64,000 nt of DNA, taken from assembly GCF_010550675.1 (NCBI RefSeq), contig NZ_JAAGOA010000014.1, positions 124,001-188,000 of the forward strand. Reading direction: 5' to 3'. Both the position numbers and the translations under genes were made by a program. Shown piece after piece: positions 57,529 to 64,000 of the stretch. The notes under the pieces were generated by a model. The model was given only the letters and a program-made list of their open reading frames with translations, was not told where the DNA came from and searched no databases. Every line of letters starts with the position of its first letter. Within the stretch, counting starts at the first letter, position 1. Source of the DNA: Phytoactinopolyspora halotolerans. Its GTDB lineage: Bacteria > Actinomycetota > Actinomycetes > Jiangellales > Jiangellaceae.

Positions 57529-58923
57529 ATGCCATCGAGATCGGACGTTGTCGACCAGCACACTTTCAGGGCCCGGCTCGTGCTCGACGCCGCGCAGCGA
57601 GCTGCTTCTTACGTCGCGGAGAGTCGGGAGCGTGATGTGTTTCCGACAGAACAGGCTTTGCGCGATCTTGCTGGGTTTCCGCGAGAGCTCGCCGACGAAC
57701 CGGTTCCCGCAAGTGAGGTCTTGGCGATGCTCGACGAGCTCGGTTCGCCGGCCACGGTAGTCTCAACTGGAGGCCGATACTTCGGGTTCGTCAACGGCGG
57801 GGCTGATCCCGCCGCGTCGGCGGCGGCCGTGCTGGTGTCCGCCTGGGACCAGAATGTCGCGCTGCCGGTCATGTCGCCGGTCGCGGCGCTGTTGGACGAG
57901 CTGGCCGGGCGCTGGTCGTGCCAACTGCTCGGGCTACCAGGCACGGCGATCGCCGCGTTCTGTTCCGGCGCGTCGATCGCCAATCTGACCTGCATCCTGG
58001 CCGCCAGGGACGCGTTGCTGCGCCGCGCCGGGTGGAGTGTCGAACGGCGCGGCCTGGCAGGGGCACCACGGCTGCGGGTGGTCGCTTCAGCGGAGATCCA
58101 CGCTTCGGTCGAGAAGGCGCTGCGCGCGGCCGGTTTCGGCACCGACGACGTCACGTCGGCGCCGACCGATGACTGCGGCCGAGTGCTCGTGGAGGAGTTT
58201 CCGTCCGTCGACGACCGCACCCTCGTGCTGCTGCAGGCCGGCAACGTCAACACCGGTCACAGCGACCCGTTCCGCCAGATCATCCCGTCCGTGCACGACA
58301 ACGGTGGCTGGGTACACGTCGACGGAGCCTTCGGATTATGGGCCGCCGCGTCGGACACGCAGCGACACCGTGTCGATGGCGTGGACCTGGCAGACTCGTG
58401 GGCCACCGACGGCCACAAATGGCTGAACGCGCCATACGACTCTGGTATCGCGATCTGCCGTGACCCCGCGGACTTGCGGCGGGCCATGGCATTTGACGCC
58501 GCGTACTTCGCTACCGATGCCGAACGCGCGGCTGCCCACCTCGGCCTGCAGATGTCGCAACGCGCTCGCGGCGCTGAAATCTGGGCGATCTTGGCCAGTC
58601 ACGGACGTCGAGGCATCGCCGAACTTGTCGACCGACTGTGCGCACACGCCAAGCGGATGGCTGATTTGCTCGACGCTGCAGGAGCACGAATTCTCATCCC
58701 AACAGCACTCAACCAAGTCCTGGTGCAATTCGATAACGATCAGACCACCGACGCCGTGATCGCCGCCGTGCAAGCCGACCGCACCTGCTGGGCCGGAGGA
58801 ACCCGCTGGCACGGCCACCGCGCCATGCGCATCAGCATCTGCGACTCCGCCACCACCAGCACCGACATCGAGACCGCCGCCCACGCCATCCTGCGGTGCT
58901 GGCGCACCTGCAAGGACGCCTGA
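57529..58923 (+). CDS. PLP-dependent decarboxylase (group II)
   Basis: A 464-residue group II decarboxylase: GRYFGFVNGGADPAASAAAVLVSAWDQN, AFCSGASIANLTCILAARDALLRR, HVDGAFGLWAAAS (PLP Asp) and DSWATDGHKWLNAPYDSG with the PLP Lys. Members decarboxylate aromatic amino acids, diaminobutyrate, cysteine sulfinate or glutamate; the substrate is not clear. The ATG at 57529 is preceded by GAGGGG. The intact coding frame contrasts with its broken regulator. Confidence 0.92.
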   Translation: MPSRSDVVDQHTFRARLVLDAAQRAASYVAESRERDVFPTEQALRDLAGFPRELADEPVPASEVLAMLDELGSPATVVSTGGRYFGFVNGGADPAASAAAVLVSAWDQNVALPVMSPVAALLDELAGRWSCQLLGLPGTAIAAFCSGASIANLTCILAARDALLRRAGWSVERRGLAGAPRLRVVASAEIHASVEKALRAAGFGTDDVTSAPTDDCGRVLVEEFPSVDDRTLVLLQAGNVNTGHSDPFRQIIPSVHDNGGWVHVDGAFGLWAAASDTQRHRVDGVDLADSWATDGHKWLNAPYDSGIAICRDPADLRRAMAFDAAYFATDAERAAAHLGLQMSQRARGAEIWAILASHGRRGIAELVDRLCAHAKRMADLLDAAGARILIPTALNQVLVQFDNDQTTDAVIAAVQADRTCWAGGTRWHGHRAMRISICDSATTSTDIETAAHAILRCWRTCKDA

Positions 58924-59317
58924 CGAACGAGCCTATGTTCGGCAGCCCATGAACGCCGTACGCGCGTGTCGCATCTCATGGCCCTGATGATGAACGCTCC
59001 GCCGCCGACGGGACGCCGTCAAGGTCGTCGAGCGGCGAGTTTGGGTCAGCGCTCTGGGTGCGATGGGGGTTGTTGCGCCCCGCCTGTAGTCCATCGTGTG
59101 GCACTCGTCGCGAGCCGTGCAATGGTCGGCGGCGAGGTCAGCGTGAGCGGGCTTCGGGCCAGGCCCAGGTTCCGTTCTCGATGGTTGGGCGCAGGGTGAG
59201 TAGGCGATGCAGGTTGAGCGCCGTGCCACGGTGTTGCAGCCTGTTGTCTTCTCGTGCTGGCCGTCAGCGCCAGCCGGGCACCGCTACGTCTGGTCGTGAC
59301 ATGCTAAGCGGTTTCGG
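58924..59317. other. Intergenic region between convergent genes
   Basis: 394 bp between the decarboxylase and MFS genes. No gene, RNA or terminator is recognised; short open frames have no family features. Confidence 0.45.
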
Positions 59318-60646
59318 TCAGACGGTACGGGGGCGGCCCGCCAGAGCGCCAGCGATGATCTGGATGACCAGGACCGCCGTCAGGAGGGTCAGGGGGGTAT
59401 TCCAGTCCCCTGTGGACTCGTGGAGGAAACCGAAGAAGAAGGGACCTGTCGCGGCGATGAGGTAACCGACGCCTTGGGCCATGCCGGAGAGCTTCGCGGT
59501 CACCTCGGTGGTGCGGGTGCGCAGTGCGATGACGACCAGGGCAAGGGAGAAGACGCTCATCCCCAGGCCGAGGAGGATTGACCAGAGGAGGGGCGCGGCG
59601 CCTGGGGCGGTGATGAGGCCGGTGAGGCCTGCGAGGCCGGAGGCGCCGAGGGCGATGATCCAGCCGCTTTGGCTGCTCTGGCGGACGGCCATGGGTGGAA
59701 TCAGAAGGCTGATGGGGACGGCGATGAGCGACAAGAGGGCCAGGAGTAGGCCGGACTCGCCGCGGGAGACGCCCGCGTCCATAAGGACCTGGGGCAGCCA
59801 GCCGATGATGACGAAGGCGATCATGGCTTGGAGGCCGAAGAAGACAGTAATAGTCCACGCCAGCCGACTGCGGAACAGGGAATCGGCTGTTGCAGGTTGC
59901 TCGGAGTGGGATCCGGGCGGGTTTGCCGTGCAGTGGGGCGGCTTCGGCGCTAGACGTTGAGGTGACTGCGGCGAAGACGGCGAGGTCGGTCGATTTGGCG
60001 GAGCCGGGCTCGTTGGCCCGGAAAGCAAGGAGGTGGCGCTGGCCGCTTCGGCCTGGAGGACGAGGGTGTTGCGGGAAGCGGGAAGCCATACGGTCAGGGC
60101 GATGAGGGCAAGGACCGCCCAGAATGCCAGGGCGGGGCGCCAGCCGGCGAAGGCATCGGCCAAGGGCGAGGTCAAGGCGAAGCCCAGGACCGCACCGAAC
60201 TGCAGGGCCGCCGTGTAGGCGCCCGTCATCGTTCCCACGCGGGACGGGTACGCGCCCTTGACCACCGCTGGCATCAGCACGGCGATGAGCGAGATGCCCG
60301 CGGCTGCCAGCAATGTCGCACCCAGCACGACGAACGGGCCGCCCATCGCGCGCAGCACGAGGCCCACTGCCACCAGCCCCAGCCCCAGCCAGATCACCGC
60401 GCGCATCCCCGCCCGCCGCGCCAGCGCGGGGGCCAACAGACCACCGAAGGCGAAACACAGTACGGGGATCGTGGTCAGTAGACCGGCCCACGAATCGGAC
60501 GTGCCAAGGGTCGACTGAACGCGGTCCAGAACGGGGCCGACGCTGGTGATGGCCGGGCGCAGGTTCATGGCCGTTAATATCACGGCGACGGCCATGAACA
60601 CGCCTGCGTCGGACCGTGTCGCGGTGGGCTGGTCGGGCACGGACAT
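59318..60646 (-). CDS. MFS transporter of the CynX/NimT group
   Basis: A 442-residue transporter with 12 membrane helices. ILTAMNLRPAITSVGPVLDRVQSTLG at the start and GMRAVIWLGLGLVAVGLVLRAMGGPFVVLGATLLAAAGISLIAVLMPAVVKGAYPSRVGTMTGAYTAALQFGAVLGF are the CynX pattern. Between helices 6 and 7 there is an unusual Pro/Ser-rich loop (about residues 200-245). Uptake or export of a small anion such as cyanate or nitroimidazole-like compound is known for relatives. ATG 60646 follows CAATAT at about -10, so it may be leaderless. Confidence 0.88.
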   Translation of the reverse strand: MSVPDQPTATRSDAGVFMAVAVILTAMNLRPAITSVGPVLDRVQSTLGTSDSWAGLLTTIPVLCFAFGGLLAPALARRAGMRAVIWLGLGLVAVGLVLRAMGGPFVVLGATLLAAAGISLIAVLMPAVVKGAYPSRVGTMTGAYTAALQFGAVLGFALTSPLADAFAGWRPALAFWAVLALIALTVWLPASRNTLVLQAEAASATSLLSGPTSPAPPNRPTSPSSPQSPQRLAPKPPHCTANPPGSHSEQPATADSLFRSRLAWTITVFFGLQAMIAFVIIGWLPQVLMDAGVSRGESGLLLALLSLIAVPISLLIPPMAVRQSSQSGWIIALGASGLAGLTGLITAPGAAPLLWSILLGLGMSVFSLALVVIALRTRTTEVTAKLSGMAQGVGYLIAATGPFFFGFLHESTGDWNTPLTLLTAVLVIQIIAGALAGRPRTV

Positions 60647-60751
60647 GATCAGCCAATATTGCACATGTGGCTGACGGTCAGCCGGAGGCGTCCACACGGT
60701 TTTGTCGTGCCGATATCGTGGTCGCGGATGCTCGCCTGCACCATTAGGAGT

Positions 60752-61675
60752 TCACAAGGTCCCTTGGCTGAGTTCGGCGGCAGTCGCGACCCAGCCTTCG
60801 CGGGCACTGGGATAGCGGGCTGACCAGCCGGTGGCGGTGCGGAACCGGGCATTGCTCACGCGTAGGGACCGAGTGAGAGAAGTGAGCCGGTCACCGAACA
60901 ACAGGCCGGCCCGTCCCGGTATCCGTACCCACGGGGTCGCATATGCAGCCTGGGCGAGCGCGTCGGCATATTCGCGTTTGGTCAGTGGTTCGTCATCGAC
61001 GACATTGAAGACGCCGGTGGGGGCGCGCAAGGCTGCGGTGACGGCGGTGGCCGCGTCGGTGAGATGGATCGAGGAAAGGAAGCTCTCTGGCGGGCCCAAG
61101 ACTAGCCCGACGTGTCGGCGCGCCTGGGCGAACATGTGCTCACTATGGCGGGCACCCGGGCCATAGAACAGCCCGAAGCGTAATACGATCGCGGTTCCGC
61201 CTGTTTCGGCGAATCGATGGGCATTGGCCTCGGCGGCGTGGTTGCCGGTTGCGGCCGGATAGTGGTCGACGGGGGCGTCCTCATCGATCCAGGCGGACCC
61301 GTTGTCGCGGTAGAGCATGGCCACCGATTCTTGTACCACCCGCTCGACGCCGGCGGCCAGCGCGGCATCGACCACCGCTGTGGATCCGTCGATGCGTACC
61401 CGCTCGGTGGCCCGCCACGCTCGCCGGATCATGAAGCGGGTCATCGACGGCATCGCCGTGGCCAGATTGAGCACGGCGTCATGCCCAGCGAACGCCGCCG
61501 CGAGCGCCGACGAGTCGAACAGCGACACCGTGACTGGGGTGGCACCTTGGGCTGCCAGCACGGCGGCCTTCTCTGGTGTGCGGGCCAGCGCGGTCACGGT
61601 GTGACCGGCGTGCAGCAGTGCCGGGACTGTATGTCCACCGATCGCACCGGTCCCGCCCGTCACGAACACCCGCAT
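60752..61675 (-). CDS. NAD-dependent epimerase/dehydratase family protein
   Basis: A 307-residue extended-SDR protein: MRVFVTGGTGAIGGHTVPALLHAGHTVTALARTPEKA, then GHDAVLNLATAMPS, ERVVQESVAMLYRDNG and FGLFYGPGARHSEHMF. The usual YxxxK is not clear, so it may be an atypical short-chain reductase-like protein (NmrA/atypical SDR). ATG 61675 with TACATT some 8 nt upstream suggests a leaderless mRNA. Confidence 0.87.
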   Translation of the reverse strand: MRVFVTGGTGAIGGHTVPALLHAGHTVTALARTPEKAAVLAAQGATPVTVSLFDSSALAAAFAGHDAVLNLATAMPSMTRFMIRRAWRATERVRIDGSTAVVDAALAAGVERVVQESVAMLYRDNGSAWIDEDAPVDHYPAATGNHAAEANAHRFAETGGTAIVLRFGLFYGPGARHSEHMFAQARRHVGLVLGPPESFLSSIHLTDAATAVTAALRAPTGVFNVVDDEPLTKREYADALAQAAYATPWVRIPGRAGLLFGDRLTSLTRSLRVSNARFRTATGWSARYPSAREGWVATAAELSQGTL

Positions 61676-61929
61676 GCCGGGGAATGTAGTCCACTCTGGC
61701 CGAGCAATGCCATGAACGCCCTGAGTTCCGTTCCGCGCGTGCGTCGAGCTGTGGCGTCCGGCCGTCCAGCCGCATGCTGACATCCGATTGGGCATGGGAC
61801 CTCATCGCGTTGAAGCTGCTGGCGCGGGGCGACGAGCGTCGGCCGACGAGGCCGGCTGGACGATCAGCACCGAGTACGACGAAAGAGATCTGGCCAGGGG
61901 TGGTGACGACGCGTTCGGTGGAGTCGTCG

Positions 61930-62030
61930 AAGAGCTTCACGTATGACGATGCCGGGCAGCTGACCAGCTTCACCGGCGCCGCTGGCAACACGAGCCTGAC
62001 CTCTGGCGACAACGGTCGATTGCACGCTCA
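61930..62030 (+). pseudogene. YD-repeat (Rhs-like) protein fragment
   Basis: The frame reads SKSFTYDDAGQLTSFTGAAGNTSLTSGDNGRL, the Tyr-Asp repeat of Rhs/YD polymorphic toxins, then loses similarity. There is no start or toxin domain around it. Supporting evidence that a toxin locus decayed here. The remaining 61676-62230 has no supported gene. Confidence 0.6.
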
Positions 62031-62230
62031 CCATGCGCCACAGCTTCGGTGATCCATGTGATCTTCGTATCAATGACGTGTCAAGCTTCGCTGACTTGTT
62101 GCCGGCCATCGGCGGGTCCTGCTTGCTGGCAGGATATTCGGGCAGGTCCGACCACATGGCGGGCTTACGTCGTCGATCCGCGGCGGGTCGGACATCCACG
62201 GTGCACGGACGTGACCGTAAAATCACCCGG

Positions 62231-63496
62231 GTGTCTCTAGCCTTGCCAGCATTCGCCCTGTCCCGCCGTCGCCTCATGGGCGCCGTCGTGCTGGCTGTCG
62301 GTGGTTTGACCGTCGGGGCGACAGCCGCTGCGGCAGAGGCGGCCGACGACGGGCCGGTGCGCGTCGCGACGGTCGATGAGATGATCGACCGATTGCGTGA
62401 TGATCCGATTCTCGTGCAGCCGTCGATGGGTATGGGAGATTCGGCGCTGGCCCATGATGTGCTCACCGAGGCCGCTTCGGGCGCGGAGTTGCCGGTCTAC
62501 GTGGTGTTGGCCCAGATGCCGGAGGAACTGGCGGATGGCGAACGGCCCGGCGAGCAGGTGGCCGTGCTCCTCCGGGACGAGCTTGGCGACGGTGTCTACC
62601 ACGTAGAGTTCCTGGGAGAGTCGTCGTACACGGGAGTCTGGGGCGCTCCGGATGAATACGATTTCCGCGACGCGTATATCGCATTGCGGAACGCGGAAGA
62701 GAACGGACCGGGCGAGTACCCACGGGCCTCGGCACTGTTCGAGGCGGCCGTCGTGGCGCATGCCGCCGCCAGCCCCGGTCAGGAGCTGCCACAGTCTGTG
62801 GTCGACGACTATGCGAGCCGGCCGTGGGCGTTCATTCCCGAGTCGACCACGTCCATGGCCGACGCCAAGGCCACCCGCTGGGTCGCCACCCTGGCCACCG
62901 TCATCGGCGTATTGATCGCCGGGATCATCGTCACGCTGGGTGTGGTGCGAGCGAAGCCGCTGAAGACGAAGGCCGGGGTTCCGGCTCGCCGGTCCGCCCA
63001 CGAGACGGTGCCGGAACAGATGGCGGACCGGGCGAGGAAGCGCCTGGCCAGCGCGCGTCGACGTTTCGAGGCGCTGCCGGGTACGGAGCTGACCGCGGAC
63101 CCGGGCGAGAAGGCGGCAAGGGCGATCGACGCCGCCGAGCGCGTCCTGGACACTGGCGACGAGCTCGACGCGGTCGGTGCCTATGTGCTGGCGTTGATCG
63201 CCGACCGTGAAGTGGACCGTGTGAAAAGGCCTGAGCGTCCCGCCTTCCGGCCATGTTTCATCAACCCGCTGCACGGAGAGTCGCATGACACCGTGCGTGT
63301 GGGTGGATCGTCGATCGACGCGCCTGTGTGTTCGACGTGCGGCCGGCAGCAGGGCGCGTTTCTGTCGGTCCGCAAGGGCATCCGGGGGTGGGCGCCCTAC
63401 GTTGAGACCGACACCGTCTGGGCGTGGACGGGCTATGGCGCGCTCGTCGGCGATCTCGCCGATCAGGTCTTGGCGGATCGGGGCGTGCGTCGATGA
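62231..63496 (+). CDS. Membrane-anchored protein of unknown function
   Basis: A 421-residue protein. An N-terminal signal or anchor (RRRLMGAVVLAVGGLTVGATAAAAEA) is followed by a soluble domain with IDRLRDDPILVQPSMGMGDSAL, PVYVVLAQMP and VYHVEFLG, similar to TPM-like folds, then a second membrane helix (VATLATVIGVLIAGIIVTLGVV, about residue 215-240) and a cytoplasmic domain with CSTCGRQQGAFLSVR. GTG 62231 is preceded by TAAAAT some 9 nt upstream (leaderless). Its stop overlaps the next gene. Confidence 0.75.
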   Translation: MSLALPAFALSRRRLMGAVVLAVGGLTVGATAAAAEAADDGPVRVATVDEMIDRLRDDPILVQPSMGMGDSALAHDVLTEAASGAELPVYVVLAQMPEELADGERPGEQVAVLLRDELGDGVYHVEFLGESSYTGVWGAPDEYDFRDAYIALRNAEENGPGEYPRASALFEAAVVAHAAASPGQELPQSVVDDYASRPWAFIPESTTSMADAKATRWVATLATVIGVLIAGIIVTLGVVRAKPLKTKAGVPARRSAHETVPEQMADRARKRLASARRRFEALPGTELTADPGEKAARAIDAAERVLDTGDELDAVGAYVLALIADREVDRVKRPERPAFRPCFINPLHGESHDTVRVGGSSIDAPVCSTCGRQQGAFLSVRKGIRGWAPYVETDTVWAWTGYGALVGDLADQVLADRGVRR

Positions 63497-64000
63497 AAAG
63501 GCTGATCATAGGCTTGATCGTCACCTTGGTGTGCGCGGGCATCGGCGGTGCCGCGGCCTGGTGGGTCGCCTCGTCGGGCCTTCCGGCCGAGGTTGATACG
63601 ACGACGGAGCGGGCTCGGCTGGCCGCCGACGGCCTGAGCGAATCGCACGTCTACGTCGACCCCAGTGTCGAAGGCATGTTCAGCGACGAGCAAATCGCCC
63701 GGATCGACGAGGCGGCGAATACGTCGGACCCGGAGGTTTTTGTGGTCGTCTGGCCGGAAAGCAGACAGGCCGGATACGGGCCCAGCAGCGATGTGCTGCG
63801 CCAAATCGGCCGGCTTCTGGACCGGCCCGGTGTGTACGTCCAGGTCAGCCCGGGTGACGCGCTGGACAGTGTGGACGTGGGCATCGACGGGGAGTACTTC
63901 TCCATCTACGAGTCGCCGGCTGAGGAATGGTCCAGCAGCCGGGAGACCACACTCCTGCTTGACAAGATCGCGGAGAACGACGGGCGCGAGTATGAGCTGG
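63493..64000 (+). CDS. Membrane-anchored paralogue, 3' end outside window
   Basis: At least 169 residues: an N-terminal membrane anchor (RLIIGLIVTLVCAGIGGAAAWWVASSG), then a domain similar in layout to the gene upstream (LSESHVYVDPSVEGMFSDEQIARIDEA, FVVVWPE, VLRQIGRLL). The gene overlaps the previous stop (ATGA), so both are a coupled pair. The rest is beyond the window. Confidence 0.72.
   Translation, partial: MKRLIIGLIVTLVCAGIGGAAAWWVASSGLPAEVDTTTERARLAADGLSESHVYVDPSVEGMFSDEQIARIDEAANTSDPEVFVVVWPESRQAGYGPSSDVLRQIGRLLDRPGVYVQVSPGDALDSVDVGIDGEYFSIYESPAEEWSSSRETTLLLDKIAENDGREYEL

Overview
The window is high-GC DNA (roughly 68-70 % GC by eye) with dense genes, GTG starts, many probably leaderless genes (a TAnnnT-type box 7-10 nt before an ATG/GTG), an SsgA-family sporulation regulator, an ECF42-type sigma factor, a PucR-type proline regulator and DUF4383/DUF5994 proteins. 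This points to a filamentous actinomycete. Jiangellales-like is my guess, but the genus cannot be fixed from sequence reading alone.

Layout. 1-6.5 kb: stress genes (AidB-like acyl-CoA dehydrogenase cut by the window edge, small membrane protein, manganese catalase, alpha/beta hydrolase, copper-storage four-helix protein, a protein of unknown function, an SDR with an Arg-rich repeat tail). 6.7-12.3 kb: a complete proline-utilisation cluster: PutP symporter, PucR-type regulator, proline dehydrogenase and P5C dehydrogenase, with a perfect palindrome between regulator and enzymes. 12.4-17 kb: pseudouridine catabolism (psuG, psuK), split by a four-gene insert and scarred by a diverged partial duplication of pruA-psuG. 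17-19.6 kb: two DUF5994 paralogues and a fatty-acid desaturase. 19.7-27.9 kb: a tight seven-gene minus-strand operon (HIBDH-like dehydrogenase, SDR without catalytic residues, bicupin, amidohydrolase, orphan E1 beta and alpha, M24-fold enzyme) facing its likely XRE-cupin regulator. I regard this as the best candidate for an undescribed catabolic system. 27.9-29.7 kb: an AbiEi/AbiEii toxin-antitoxin module between 30-bp direct repeats.

29.8-40.6 kb: rsgA, sirtuin, TenA-like protein, Thr/Ser dehydratase, DUF488, epimerase, then two paralogous winged-helix regulators with shared CGAAAG operator motifs, an ABC exporter flanked by two nearly identical hairpins, an M48 protease and a GbsR/MarR regulator. 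40.6-47.5 kb: ECF42 sigma factor with its YCII partner, VOC protein, GNAT, TIM-barrel hydrolase, small enzymes and a secreted metallophosphoesterase. 47.7-51.4 kb: three minus-strand tRNAs (Val, Cys, Gly), pabB-pabC, a CGNR regulator, SsgA-like protein and tRNA-Val(CAC).

51.4-62.2 kb is an accessory and decaying stretch: gene-poor DNA behind tRNA-Val, DUF402 and EthD genes, a broken VapBC-like pair, a possible toxin scrap next to a zinc-ribbon putative immunity gene, a frameshifted IS256-family element, a frameshifted MocR regulator whose operator and PLP-decarboxylase target survive, an MFS transporter, an epimerase and a YD-repeat scrap. The window ends in two overlapping genes for membrane-anchored proteins, the last one cut.
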